Assembly (NCBI RefSeq): GCF_049331405.1 | Contig: NZ_CP186275.1 | Span: 1 to 64,000, forward strand | DNA length: 64,000 nt | Direction of reading: 5' to 3' | Origin: PoT sp049331405 | Lineage (GTDB): Bacteria; Planctomycetota; Planctomycetia; Isosphaerales; Isosphaeraceae | Part shown: piece by piece, positions 52,235 through 61,503 of the stretch | How positions within the stretch are numbered: position 1 is the first letter of the stretch | Layout of the letters: each line of letters opens with the position of its first letter | Translations under genes and position numbers: made by a program | Notes under the pieces: generated by a model | The model's input: the letters and a program-made list of their open reading frames with translations, nothing else | What the model was told of the DNA's origin: nothing | Databases searched by the model: none

Positions 52235-52722
52235 CACTCGCGGCCGTCCCCGATCCTGCCGATCGGGGACGTGATGGCGGTCGGGAGCACCCGGGGATCC
52301 GATTCCTGTCGGACCGTCTGCATCAGCGGCTCGACGGCCTCGGCGGCTCCGGGGCCGATCTGGCCGAGGCTGATCATGGCATCGAGCCGCACGTCGGGAT
52401 CCGGGTCGCGCAAGGCGGCTTTCGCGAGGTCGAGCGTGCCCAGGACCATGGCCGCATCCTTGCGGGTCACGGCCGTGCCGTCCCGCAAGGTCTCGAGCAG
52501 AGCCCGCATCGCCGACGGGCCGGCCTGTGCGTACCCCTCGGCCGAGTATCTCAGGCCCTGCCCTCGCCTGACGTCGCGGACCACCGTCCAGGTCCACCAG
52601 TACTGCCGGCCGATCGGTGCGAGCCAGAACAGCAGGGCGCAAACCGCCGCCGCGATCATCACCGATCGCGTCCTGAACCTAACGCGGGGCCATCGGATCC
52701 CGGAACCTCCCTGTTCGATCAT
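52228..52722 (-). CDS. HEAT-repeat membrane-anchored protein, 164 aa
   Basis: ATG 52722 with AAAGG upstream. One N-terminal hydrophobic segment (SVMIAAAVCALLFWLAPIG) anchors a short HEAT-like array (AMRALLETLRDGTAVTRKDAAMVLGTLDLAKAALRDPDPDVRLDAMISLGQIG). The 3' end overlaps the convergent DUF1559 gene by 7 nt, and the shared hairpin lies inside its coding sequence. Function unknown. Confidence 0.65.
   Translation of the reverse strand: MIEQGGSGIRWPRVRFRTRSVMIAAAVCALLFWLAPIGRQYWWTWTVVRDVRRGQGLRYSAEGYAQAGPSAMRALLETLRDGTAVTRKDAAMVLGTLDLAKAALRDPDPDVRLDAMISLGQIGPGAAEAVEPLMQTVRQESDPRVLPTAITSPIGRIGDGRECQ
52245..52271. terminator. Hairpin shared by convergent genes
   Basis: An 11-bp perfect stem, CGTCCCCGATC and its complement with a 5-nt loop, lies 10 nt past the DUF1559 stop and inside the 3' end of the opposing gene. 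A bidirectional terminator is likely. Confidence 0.55.
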
Positions 52723-52773
52723 GTGCCTTTATCAAGGCTCCAAACATGGATCGGAATCCACGTCGGAACCCCG

Positions 52774-53397
52774 TCATTCGCCGGCGACCTCGACGCAGGA
52801 CATCATGAACTTCGCCTCGTCGTCGCCGAACAGGAATCGCAACTTCTCCTCCAGGGCCTTGTACGCCGCCCTGTTGCGGAGCTGGCCCTTGAGGCAAAGT
52901 TGTTCGGTTAAAGTGTCGCCGATTCGGAGGGTGGCGAACCGCGGGTCGCGGAGGATGGGCTGGATCTTGTCGCGCTTGCCATCGGCGATGAGACGGTAGA
53001 TCTGCAATTGCCCGAGGATGGCCCCGACCGCGCAGCCAATGGCCCCTCCCAATGCGAGCATCGCCAGCAGGCCGAACACGAGCCAGACCCGCGACGGTCG
53101 GTGCCTGGCCGGTCCCTCGGGGCGTTCCGACACCTCGAGCGTCACCCGATGCCGACTCCAGAACGCCTCCGCGATCACGGCGGCCGAGCCGACGACCAGG
53201 CCGCAGATGAGGCCCTGGCTCAGCCCCAGGCCGACGCCGACGCGCCAGGGGCCGAAGCCTGGGCCGTCGCCGCGGCCGAAGACGCCGCGGTAATATCCCG
53301 GTGCGCCCAGCCCGAGGGCCAGACCGAGCAGTCCACCGGCCGCCCCGAAGCCCGCGCCCGTTGCGATGATGATGCCGAGCCCATGCTTCGCTGTCAC
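52774..53397 (-). CDS. Hypothetical membrane protein, 207 aa
   Basis: GTG 53397 was chosen because GAGGG lies 8 nt upstream; the frame extends to TTG 53490. Three glycine-rich hydrophobic segments are seen (GLGIIIATGAGFGAAGGLLGLALGLGA; VGLGLSQGLICGLVVGSAAVIAEAF; VWLVFGLLAMLALGGAIGCAVGAIL). A soluble C-terminal tail (LIADGKRDKIQPILRDPRFATLRIG...AYKALEEKLRFLFGDDEAKF) follows. No family recognised. It follows the HEAT protein on the same strand in reverse order and may share its promoter. Confidence 0.65.
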   Translation of the reverse strand: MTAKHGLGIIIATGAGFGAAGGLLGLALGLGAPGYYRGVFGRGDGPGFGPWRVGVGLGLSQGLICGLVVGSAAVIAEAFWSRHRVTLEVSERPEGPARHRPSRVWLVFGLLAMLALGGAIGCAVGAILGQLQIYRLIADGKRDKIQPILRDPRFATLRIGDTLTEQLCLKGQLRNRAAYKALEEKLRFLFGDDEAKFMMSCVEVAGE

Positions 53398-53655
53398 GGT
53401 TCCGTCCCTCGTAACATCGGATTCGGCCCGAACCGGCGAACTCCCGCCGGATGGCCTCCCATTCGTCAGGCCGAGGTCACTCGGTTGCAAACCTACCTGT
53501 CGTCATCGATCATATATCCGGAGATCGTATTATTTTTGGATTGACCTGATTGTATGATAAATAATGTAATTATGCAATATTGTACATATGATTTTTCATG
53601 AGGACTCGCACAGCCCCGGTGGCTTCCTCTTTTGCATCGCGTCTTCATATTTTAA

Positions 53656-53919
53656 GGTGGCCGCGGTTGGAACAACCGGGGTCGCGAAGCGACAGGAGGT
53701 TTCGAGCCGATCCCCGAGGCCAAGGCAGGGGCCGTCTGCCAACACCTTGGGCTTCTCGCGCCCCCAGGGGACCGGCGAGGGCCCGACCGCCTCCCCCTGC
53801 GTCCTTGCCGGCATGGTCAAAACCCGGAAATGCAGGGAGGGCCTACGTGTATGGCCGGGGCCAATTGCGGTTGGCCTCTCGTCGCTGCGCGACCCCGATT
53901 GTTCCAATCGCGGCCACCC
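53656..53919. repeat. 264-bp MITE/BIME-like element, copy 2
   Basis: The left end is a REP with hairpin 1 (CGGTTG-GAA-CAACCG) and hairpin 2 (GTCGC-GAA-GCGAC). The right end is the same unit inverted (GTCGC-TGC-GCGAC, then GATTG-TTC-CAATC). The interior resembles copy 1 in opposite orientation. The DNA on both sides (53398-53655) is non-coding and partly AT-rich. Confidence 0.75.
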
Positions 53920-54020
53920 AGACTTGAATCGCGAGCGGTGGAAGTTGCGGGTGGGCTTTGAGTCGGCCGAGAAGAATCGGTGACGGGCTCTCGCGCGGGC
54001 CGCGGCTTATTGCAATGGGC

Positions 54021-54064
54021 CTCTCGTCGCTGCGCGACCCCGATTGTTCCAATCGCGGCCACCC
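54021..54064 (-). repeat. Extra inverted REP end beside copy 2
   Basis: Repeats the right end of copy 2 almost exactly (CTCTCGTCGCTGCGCGACC...GGCCACCC) 100 bp further on, with the GATTG/CAATC stem. The remaining bases to 54311 contain no gene. Confidence 0.75.
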
Positions 54065-54311
54065 AGTTATCGTAGGATCGGCCAAGGCTTATGGGTTGGC
54101 TCCTGATGATTTCAGGGCCCGAGAATCAGCCGGGGAGTTCGCAGACGGACCCGGGTCTCCGCCGGGGATTCGACTCCTTACCTCCTGTCGCAAGTCCAGG
54201 CCTGCGAGGAGCAGGTCAGGTCCTCCTTCTTACTCCGCTCGACCGGCCTGCCGTTACAATCTTACCGTGAGGGGAGGCTCGGGGACACGCCCTTCAGGAT
54301 CATGGCGGGGT

Positions 54312-55880
54312 TCATCGAGATATCAAGCGAGGTTCATGGCTCGCGAACCACCTCGATGCGGCGCGGGTGAGGCCCTCGGGGTCGGGGGTGGTGTCGCTGG
54401 CCCAGGCGACGAAGCCGTCGGGACGTACGAGGAGGGCGCTCAGGCCGAGGCGATCGCGGGCGTCTCCGGCGACGTAGCGGACGCGGTCGCCCCAGAGGCC
54501 GTCGAGGGATCGGAGCGAGGGATGAGCGTCGAAGTCCAGGAGCACCCCCCGGCCTTCGCGGAGGAGCGTGCCGAGCCTCGTGCCGTCGTCCAGCTCGAAG
54601 TCCGGGGCGCTGCGGCCGACGAGGGGATGGGCGTCTCCGAGGTCATAGCGGAGGGTGATCCCCCAGACGCGCCCGGCGAAGTAGGTCGCGCCGTCGCGCG
54701 TGGCGATCAGGTCGCGGACGATGGCCTCGAGGGCGCGGGTCTGGCGGTTCGGACGCATCAAGGTGACCTGGGCCCGCGACCACTCGAGGACCCGAGACCC
54801 GACCGGGTGCCGCTCGGCGGTGTACGTGTCGAGCAGGCCTTCGGGGGCCTCGCCGCGGATCGTCGCGGCGAGCTTCCAGCCGAGGTTCATCGCGTCGCCG
54901 AATCCGAGGTTCAGCCCCTGCCCGCCCAGCGGCGAATGGATGTGCGCGGCGTCGCCGGCGAGGAGGACCCGACCCTTGCGGTAGGTCGTCGCTTGCATCG
55001 CGCGGTCGGTCCACGTCGAGGCGAGGTGCAACGCCGTGAGAGTCACGTCCGTCCCGGAGACACGCCGAAGGACCGACTGGACGTGTTCGAGCGTGATCGG
55101 CCCCGAGCGATGGAACGCGCCGCCGTCGAAGTCGGCGATCGCGATCGCCCCGGGCTCCCACTGGGTGTACATGCCGCCCGTTTCTTTGATGAACGGGAAG
55201 AACCGGTGATGGCGACCCATCGGGAGCACCTCGGGGTCGGCGATGTCGACCCGGACCGAGTAGCCCGTGAACTCCGGCTCGGTGCCCGCGAACTCGAAGC
55301 CGCCCAGCTTGCGGACCGTGCTACGGCCGCCGTCGCAACCCACGAGCCATCGCGTGCGAATGCGTTCGTCGCCGGAGTGGACGTTGACCTCATCGTCTGA
55401 AGCCTGAAAGCCATCGACGCCTCGACCGCGCCGGATCTCCACCCCGAGGGAGAGAGCGTGGTCGGCGAGGACTCGCTCCTGGTGCTCCATCTCGACCCCC
55501 AATGGGGTGTCGGCGGGTCCGGGGAGCCTGTATGTCCACCGGGACGAATCGACCTGGCTGAGGTCGAACTGGATGCCCGCGAAGTGGCCTCCCGACCCGC
55601 GTCGCGGCGATCCGGGGGCGATCGATCCGGGTCTCGGCTGGCCGGGGCCGTCCCCCGCCACGCGCGACTGCGACGAGATCGGCTCCAGGAGCCCGCGGCG
55701 GTAGAAGGCTTCGACGCTCGGGCCCCAGAGTCCTCGCATGCCGAACGGAAGCCGCTTCAGGGGCGAGTGCGGATCGCCGGATTGTTCGAGAACCAGCACG
55801 GACAGCTTCGCGAGCCGCAACTCGCTGGCGAGAAACAACCCAACCGGGCCGGCACCGGCGATGATCACGTCGTAGAGCAT
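54312..55880 (-). CDS. FAD-dependent aromatic-ring monooxygenase (PheA/TfdB type)
   Basis: 522 aa from ATG 55880. The Rossmann motif GAGPVGLFLASELRL lies at the very N-terminus. The substrate-binding/DG motif is GCDGGRSTVRKLGG, and the second FAD motif is LLAGDAAHIHSPLGGQGLNLGFGDAMNLGWKLA. The C-terminal 150 residues (from about 390) include the thioredoxin-like domain seen in this class (TLLREGRGVLLDFDAH...). The family hydroxylates phenolic or polyketide substrates with NAD(P)H and O2. The true substrate is unknown. An AraC-type regulator is divergently transcribed. Confidence 0.9.
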   Translation of the reverse strand: MLYDVIIAGAGPVGLFLASELRLAKLSVLVLEQSGDPHSPLKRLPFGMRGLWGPSVEAFYRRGLLEPISSQSRVAGDGPGQPRPGSIAPGSPRRGSGGHFAGIQFDLSQVDSSRWTYRLPGPADTPLGVEMEHQERVLADHALSLGVEIRRGRGVDGFQASDDEVNVHSGDERIRTRWLVGCDGGRSTVRKLGGFEFAGTEPEFTGYSVRVDIADPEVLPMGRHHRFFPFIKETGGMYTQWEPGAIAIADFDGGAFHRSGPITLEHVQSVLRRVSGTDVTLTALHLASTWTDRAMQATTYRKGRVLLAGDAAHIHSPLGGQGLNLGFGDAMNLGWKLAATIRGEAPEGLLDTYTAERHPVGSRVLEWSRAQVTLMRPNRQTRALEAIVRDLIATRDGATYFAGRVWGITLRYDLGDAHPLVGRSAPDFELDDGTRLGTLLREGRGVLLDFDAHPSLRSLDGLWGDRVRYVAGDARDRLGLSALLVRPDGFVAWASDTTPDPEGLTRAASRWFASHEPRLISR

Positions 55881-56102
55881 GGCATCCTCTCGGCCCTCGG
55901 GATCGCCCCGGGCCCTGGCGGTCGCGCCCTTCCGCGCGGATGGCGGGACGGGCGTAGATATGAGGGAGAGCTTCGCCGTCGCCGCTCCTGACGGTCCGGC
56001 GGCTCACGTCTACGGACAGTTCTAAGGCCGGGGGACCCTTGACCACAATGCGGAATTCGGCCATCTTATTCGCAGATTCGGCCACTCTCATCGGGGGCGC
56101 GC

Positions 56103-56894
56103 ATGCCGATCCTGGAAAGCACCGAGAGGCGGGTGGACGTCGAGGCCGTCAGCCGCGACGTCCTGACGATGGGCCTGAGGATGGTCACGCGCGTCTACGA
56201 CACGGGGTTCCATCGCCATCGGAAGGCCCAGTGCGTGATGGCGGTCTCGGGGGTCCTGACCTGCGAGGCGGAGGGGGGCATCTGGATCGTGCCGCCGCAG
56301 TCGGCCGCCTGGATCCCGCCGGGGGTCGAGCACCGGATCACCCTGGCGGGGAGCGTCGAGGGCTACAACGCGTTCATCGAGCCCGGGGCCGCGAAGGGGC
56401 TCCCCACCTCCTGCTGCACGATCGCCGCGACGCCCCTCCTGCGCGAGCTCCTCGTCCGCACCGCGCATTATCCGGCCGAGGTGCCCGAGGGGGGGATGGA
56501 GTCGCGGGTGGCGTCGCTCCTGCTCGAGGAGATCGCGATCGCCGAAGTCGGACGTGTGCATCTGCCGATGCCGAAGGACGGGCGCCTGCGCGAGGTCTTC
56601 CGGAGCATCGTGGAGAGCCCGGCCGACCGCGGGACGCTCGCGAGCTGGGCCAGGCGGCACGCGATGAGCGAGCGCTCGTTCGCCCGCCTGGTCGTCGCCG
56701 AGACGGGCATGAGCTTCGGGCGCTGGCGGCAGCAGCTCGGCATCATCCTCGCGATCCAGAGGATGGCGGAGGGGTCCTCGGTCCAGCAGGTCGCGGGGGA
56801 CCTCGGCTACGAGAGCGTCGGCAGCTTCGTGACGATGTTCCGCAAGGCCCTGGGCGCCTCCCCCGGCCGCTACATGGCGGGGCGGCCGGGGTGA
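56103..56894 (+). CDS. AraC-family transcriptional regulator
   Basis: 263 aa from ATG 56103. The N-terminal cupin-like sensor part includes HRHRKAQCVMAVSGVL and IVPPQSAAWIPPGVEHRIT. The C-terminal pair of helix-turn-helices is clear (LASWARRHAMSERSFARLVVAETGMSFGRWRQQLGIILAIQRM and VQQVAGDLGYESVGSFVTMFRKALGASPGRYM). It is divergent from the FAD monooxygenase gene with a 222-bp gap, so it probably controls it in response to a small ligand. Confidence 0.9.
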   Translation: MPILESTERRVDVEAVSRDVLTMGLRMVTRVYDTGFHRHRKAQCVMAVSGVLTCEAEGGIWIVPPQSAAWIPPGVEHRITLAGSVEGYNAFIEPGAAKGLPTSCCTIAATPLLRELLVRTAHYPAEVPEGGMESRVASLLLEEIAIAEVGRVHLPMPKDGRLREVFRSIVESPADRGTLASWARRHAMSERSFARLVVAETGMSFGRWRQQLGIILAIQRMAEGSSVQQVAGDLGYESVGSFVTMFRKALGASPGRYMAGRPG

Positions 56895-56921
56895 AGGCCG
56901 ACTGATATGCGGCTCCAGCGA

Positions 56922-58148
56922 TCAGTCGCCGGCCACGAGCTCCTCGATGCCCTCGGCCTCGGGGGAGTTCGATAGGGCCGCCGCGGGCGAGAACAGGATC
57001 CGGAGCAGCGGCGGCGCGAGGAAGGTCGTCACGAGCACCATCAGGGTGACGGCGCCGAAGAGCTTGGCGTCGAAGACGCCGCTGGTCAGGCCCATCTGGG
57101 CGAAGATGAGCCCGACCTCGCCGCGGGGGATCATCCCCACGCCGATGACGGCTTTCTTCCCTTTGAACCAGGGGACCGCGTACCCCGCCGCGAACTTGCC
57201 GGCCACCGCCGCGACGATGAGGAGACCGCCGACGATGAGCGTCGCGTGGTTCGCCGGGTTGAGTGGGTTGAAGACCCGGACGTCGACCGCCGCGCCCACC
57301 GACACGAAGAAGATGGGGACGAAGAAGTTGCCGAGCTCGGTGATCCCGTGCTCGATGTCCAGGGCCTTCGGAGTCCTCGCCAGCAAGACCCCCGCGACGA
57401 ACGCACCGATGATGACCGCGGATCCCGCCCGATCGGCCAGCCAGGCCAGCCCCAGCGCGAGCATCAGGGCGAGGATCGTCGGGGTCGCCGGCAGCTTGAT
57501 CCGCCCCGCGAGCTTGACGACGAGGGGGAGGACGAGCGAGCCCACGACCAGCGTCGCGACCAAGAACCCGAACGCGGATCCGGTGATCCTGGCCACGCCC
57601 CAGGGGGTCACCTGCTCCCCCTTGGTCAGCCCCGAGACCACGGTCAGGATGATGAGCCCGATGATGTCGTCGATGACCGCCGCCCCGAGGATGATCTGGC
57701 TCTCCGGCTCCTGCATCCTCCCGAGGTCGGAGAGGACCCTCGCCGTGATCCCGACGCTCGTCGCCGTGAGCGAGGCCCCCGCCACGATCGCCGTGAGCCC
57801 GCCGAACCCCAGCAGGTGGCAAACCCCATAGCCGAGGGCGAACGGGAGGATGACCCCGACCATCGCCACGGCCGCCGAATTCCCGCCGACCTTCATGAGC
57901 TTGCCGAGGTCGGTCTCGAGCCCGATGGCGAACAGCAGGATGATGACGCCGAGCTCGGCGAGTAGGTGGATGACCTCCGACTCGGGCTTGATCACCCCGA
58001 GGACCGAGCTACCCAGCACGATCCCGGCCAGCAGCTCGCCCAGCACCGTCGGCTGCCCCGTCAGCCTCGCCAGCCCCGCGAACAGCTTCGCGACGCCCAG
58101 CGTCAGCACGAGGATTCCCAGAAACTGGGGCACGTTCATATGTTCCAT
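56922..58148 (-). CDS. CPA2-type cation/proton antiporter (KefB/NhaS-like)
   Basis: 408 aa from ATG 58148; an in-frame ATG at 58139 and a longer frame to 58250 are alternatives. About 12 membrane segments are visible, including QFLGILVLTLGVAKLFAGL and LLAELGVIILLFAIGLETDLGKL. The ion-site region GAAVIDDIIGLIILTVV has the conserved double Asp of monovalent cation/H+ exchangers. There is no TrkA-N or other regulatory tail, so it is a short member. It probably exchanges Na+ or K+ for H+. The gene stands alone. Confidence 0.9.
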   Translation of the reverse strand: MEHMNVPQFLGILVLTLGVAKLFAGLARLTGQPTVLGELLAGIVLGSSVLGVIKPESEVIHLLAELGVIILLFAIGLETDLGKLMKVGGNSAAVAMVGVILPFALGYGVCHLLGFGGLTAIVAGASLTATSVGITARVLSDLGRMQEPESQIILGAAVIDDIIGLIILTVVSGLTKGEQVTPWGVARITGSAFGFLVATLVVGSLVLPLVVKLAGRIKLPATPTILALMLALGLAWLADRAGSAVIIGAFVAGVLLARTPKALDIEHGITELGNFFVPIFFVSVGAAVDVRVFNPLNPANHATLIVGGLLIVAAVAGKFAAGYAVPWFKGKKAVIGVGMIPRGEVGLIFAQMGLTSGVFDAKLFGAVTLMVLVTTFLAPPLLRILFSPAAALSNSPEAEGIEELVAGD

Positions 58149-58335
58149 GGATCGAGGCCGCTCCCGATGTCTTTCGAAAAGGAATATCGCCTTGGGAATT
58201 GAAGCCTCGTCGCGACCGCCCCGAGGCCGAGGAGCCTTCCGGGGGCGCACGAGGAGTCATGGCCCTTGCGGGGCTGCATTTTTATAACGCGAGTGGGCGC
58301 GTCGAGGCGAGGGTGGAGCCGGGGCCGCGATGAGC

Positions 58336-58416
58336 CTACCAGCCGCCGCCGTTGGTGATGAAGAGCTTCAGATAGAGCTCGTTCTCGGTGATGGGAGAGC
58401 AGCCTGTCGTTTGCAT
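58336..58416 (-). CDS. Possible 26-codon peptide gene or gene remnant
   Basis: ATG 58416 to TAG 58336 encodes 26 residues ending in ELYLKLFITNGGGW. The same frame stays open upstream to 58490 without a start, ending this way after SGGGPSRYHRG and LASSGDR. There is no clear ribosome-binding site. It may be the tail of a decayed gene. The surrounding 58149-58731 interval otherwise shows only the ribosome-binding site of the next gene. Confidence 0.25.
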   Translation of the reverse strand: MQTTGCSPITENELYLKLFITNGGGW

Positions 58417-58731
58417 GCGATCGCCGGAGGATGCCAAGGGATTGTCGGAGCCTCGATGATACCGGCTCGGGCCCCCCCCTGACCAGATCGCCTCATCTAC
58501 GGGTCAGGGGACTCCGGGCGGTTCGTGGCCGCCGGAAATTCGAACGGACTCAACAATTGTTTTTCCTTGGCAAGGATCGGATCGATCCGTACCCTTGAAT
58601 TCAGCTCATGTTTTCTCGCCAGGTCCTGGTCATCCCTCCCCCCCTTCGACGTCGCAGAGGAACGCGCGCCCGGGGGTGTTCTGGGACGACGACGCGAGGA
58701 TTTGGTCGCAGTCTACAAGGAGCTCTCGCCC

Positions 58732-60078
58732 ATGATTCGGCACGTCGCGACGGCCGCCTTCCTCGCCTCTTTCCTGCCGGGCCTGGCCCTGGCGCAGATG
58801 GACGGGGCGGAATCTCCCAAGTTCCCCCTGCCGATTCCAGTCCCTCGCCCCTTCCCCACCAAGGCGGAGCTCGAACGCTTCCTCGAGCCGTCGAAGCCCA
58901 CGCCGATACCGGACAACCCGCCGCCGCACGAAGGGGCCCTGATCGACCAACCCTACATCGTCGAACCCCCGGATATCCTCATCGTCGAGGTGCTCGAGGG
59001 TCTGCCGGGCCGACCGATCAGCGGAGAGCGCCTGGTCCGGCCGGACGGCACGATCGACCTCGGCTTTTATGGAAGGGTTCACGTCCGAGGATTGACGCTT
59101 GCGCAGGTGAAAGTTGCCATCATCCTTCGCTTAAGAGAATATCTGGAAGATAACACGTTAGGACTCTATCGGTCGATGGACGTGCCGGGGCCGGGCAAGC
59201 CGGAGGGAAAGGTGCCCGCCGAGAAAGGGGGCGAGGAGCCGCCCCCCGCCGAGGCCGAGAAATTGCCGGTCCGGCCGACCTCCCGGATGGTTCGGGTCCG
59301 CACCCAGGGTCGCGCGAGGCTGGCGGGCCTCCGGGCCGAAGCCCAGCCCGAGGCCCTGGTCGAGCCGGAGGAGGAGGCTCCTCCTCCGCACAAGATCGTG
59401 ACGGTCCACCCCGCCGATTCGGACCGGGTCCTCGTCGATGTGGCCAGTTACAACTCGAAGGTCTATTTCGTCCTCGGTGATTTCGGCTCGCCGGGTCGCA
59501 TACCGATCACCGGACGCGAGACGGTGATCGACGCCATCCAGCACGCCGGGGGCTTCCTGCCGACCAGCGACCTCCGGAGTCTCGTGCTGGTGAGGCCGGG
59601 GGTGGCAGGGCAGCCGGCGAAGACCTATCCGATCGATTACGAGGCGATCGTCCTCAAGGGAGAGCGGCAGCTCAACTATCAGGTCTTCGCCGGGGATCGG
59701 ATCGTGATCGGCCGGAATGCCCTCGACAGGGCGACGATCGAGATCGACCGGCTCGCGAAGTCCCAGCAGATGGTCATTCAACAGATGATGACCACGACAT
59801 ACCTCTGGCGGTCGCTGGCCTCGCCGACCCTCGGGTCGGGCCCGGGGATCACCCTCTCTCCGGGGGGCCTGCGGATCACGCTGGGGGAGGGCCGAGGGGG
59901 CGTCGAGCAGCCCGCCCCGCTCACCCACGAGCAGCAAGATTCCCTCATCAAAGGATGGGTCGAGCTCTGGTCTAAGATCGCGGCGGCCCCGGACGGCTTC
60001 TCCTTCGACGAGAAGACGTATCGAGAGACCCTGCTGCGGCAACTCCAGCGACCGAAGACGGGTCCGGCCGAGAAGTGA
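58732..60078 (+). CDS. Outer-membrane polysaccharide export protein (OPX/Wza-like)
   Basis: 448 aa from ATG 58732, with AAGGAG 8 nt upstream. It has a signal peptide (MIRHVATAAFLASFLPGLALAQ) without lipobox Cys. The Poly_export domain starts near residue 80 (YIVEPPDILIVEVLEGLPGRPISGERLVRPDGTIDLGFYGRVHVRGLTLAQVKVAI). A long Pro/Glu-rich insertion follows, then an SLBB-like domain (VYFVLGDFGSPGRIPITGRETVIDAIQHAGGFLPTSDL) and a C-terminal tail. It would form the export channel for a capsule or exopolysaccharide. No glycosyltransferase or Wzc gene is adjacent, so it is an orphan. Confidence 0.87.
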   Translation: MIRHVATAAFLASFLPGLALAQMDGAESPKFPLPIPVPRPFPTKAELERFLEPSKPTPIPDNPPPHEGALIDQPYIVEPPDILIVEVLEGLPGRPISGERLVRPDGTIDLGFYGRVHVRGLTLAQVKVAIILRLREYLEDNTLGLYRSMDVPGPGKPEGKVPAEKGGEEPPPAEAEKLPVRPTSRMVRVRTQGRARLAGLRAEAQPEALVEPEEEAPPPHKIVTVHPADSDRVLVDVASYNSKVYFVLGDFGSPGRIPITGRETVIDAIQHAGGFLPTSDLRSLVLVRPGVAGQPAKTYPIDYEAIVLKGERQLNYQVFAGDRIVIGRNALDRATIEIDRLAKSQQMVIQQMMTTTYLWRSLASPTLGSGPGITLSPGGLRITLGEGRGGVEQPAPLTHEQQDSLIKGWVELWSKIAAAPDGFSFDEKTYRETLLRQLQRPKTGPAEK

Positions 60079-60471
60079 TGCCACCGACGCGAGGTCGCAC
60101 GGCCGGGCCCGACGGCCGGGCGGCCTCGAAGTCGCGATCGGAGGTTGTACCGACCACGGACACGTATCCGGCGTAGCTTCGTGCGCCTGGTCAGTTGGGC
60201 CGGGGTAAACGCCGTGGATTCCCCCACAGGATCATGGATGTCGAGACCTCACGCCAGGTTCAAGCGCGAAGATCCTGAAGACGCCCCGGTCGGATTTCTC
60301 GCGATGAGAAGCTTAAAGATCTTGTTTTAAAGGACTTGTGGCGAATGTGAACGAAAGCGTCTGCGGGGAAGTACGCTCGGTTTGTCGTGTTCAGGAGGAT
60401 TTACTTTGCTGGCATGCGTGAGTGGGGGCTTGCATGATGAGGGGGCGAGGGTGCTTGGGCCAAAAGAAGGA

Positions 60472-60515
60472 GGGCGGCAAGCCCCGGGCCTCGGTGGCCC
60501 TGGGACTCGCCGCCC
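60472..60515 (-). terminator. Large hairpin, probable terminator of parAB
   Basis: A stem of about 19 bp with 3-4 mismatches (GGGCGGC...GGGCC with its complement) around TCGGT is followed on the minus strand by CCTTCTTTTGG. It lies 90 nt past the parB stop. The rest of 60079-60606 shows no gene. Confidence 0.6.
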
Positions 60516-60606
60516 ATCCTGTTGATTTCTTGGCTGATGCTTACGTTCGGCCCGGTTGCTGCGTAACTTGAGAGATAATCCGCTCGGCTACGCGGAAATC
60601 GCGTCG

Positions 60607-61503
60607 TCAGGCGGCTTGCCCGCGGTTCTTCTTGCGGAGGGAAGCCATGGCGGAGCGTAAGGCTTCGAGCATGTCGTCGGTGGTGACGTCCTCGGCGAGC
60701 GAGGTGACGGTGACCTTGACCCGGCCTTCGAAGTCGAAGGTCCAGGGCTTGGGGGTACTGGACTTGCTCGCCCGGGGGGTCCTGGTGACCATGCTCCGCA
60801 TCTCATCGCGCTTGAGGCGCCCCTGGGCGGCCTGGGCGGCGACCTCGGCTTGCGCCTCGGCGTCCTCGATCTTGGAGATCTCGTAGGCCGTGTGCGGGGC
60901 GATCTCGCCAAGTTCGACGGAGGCCTGGATCGGCTCGGGGAGCTCCAGGAGCGCGAGGGCCCGGGTGATCGTCGGGGGGCTGACCTGGAGCCGCTCGGCG
61001 AGCTGGCGCTGGGAGATCCCCAGCTTGTTCAGCAGGGCGCGGAAGGCCTTGGCCTGCTCGACGGGGCGTAGGTCCTCGCGGAGGCAGTTCTCGATGAGCT
61101 GGTCTTCGAGGAGCTCCTCGGGGGTCGGCGTGCCGGTGGCGACGACGCAGGCGATGGAGGTCATCCCCGCGAGCCTGGCCGCGCGCATCCGGCGCTCGCC
61201 GACGACGACGACGTAGCGGTCGAGGGCGTCGTCCCAGCGGACCCGGATCGGCTGGAGCTGCCCGCGCTGCTTGAGGCTCGATGCCAGGCGTTCGAGGGCG
61301 TCCTGGTCGAACTCGGTCCGGGGCTGGTTGGGGTCGGCGACGATCCGGTCGAGCCGGATCTCGGCGGCGGCCTTGAGCCTTGCCCTGCCCTCGAACGAGC
61401 GGGCGTCGGGGTCGCCGCCGGAGGTCTCGGCCTCGGCGGGCAGCCGGGTCATGGAGGCGAGGCGGTTGTTGCGCGCCTCGTCGGTCATGTTGGGGCGGGC
61501 CAT
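60607..61503 (-). CDS. parB: Partition protein ParB
   Basis: 298 aa from ATG 61503, which overlaps the parA stop by one base (TGATG). The N-terminal ParB/Srx-like domain has IVADPNQPRTEFDQDALERLASSLKQRGQLQPIRV and the CTPase-type motif GERRMRAARLAG, with ENCLREDLRPVEQAKAF. The KorB/helix-turn-helix part is GISQRQLAERLQVSPPTITRAL, and the C-terminal segment would dimerise. It binds parS and works with ParA to segregate the replicon. Confidence 0.93.
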   Translation of the reverse strand: MARPNMTDEARNNRLASMTRLPAEAETSGGDPDARSFEGRARLKAAAEIRLDRIVADPNQPRTEFDQDALERLASSLKQRGQLQPIRVRWDDALDRYVVVVGERRMRAARLAGMTSIACVVATGTPTPEELLEDQLIENCLREDLRPVEQAKAFRALLNKLGISQRQLAERLQVSPPTITRALALLELPEPIQASVELGEIAPHTAYEISKIEDAEAQAEVAAQAAQGRLKRDEMRSMVTRTPRASKSSTPKPWTFDFEGRVKVTVTSLAEDVTTDDMLEALRSAMASLRKKNRGQAA

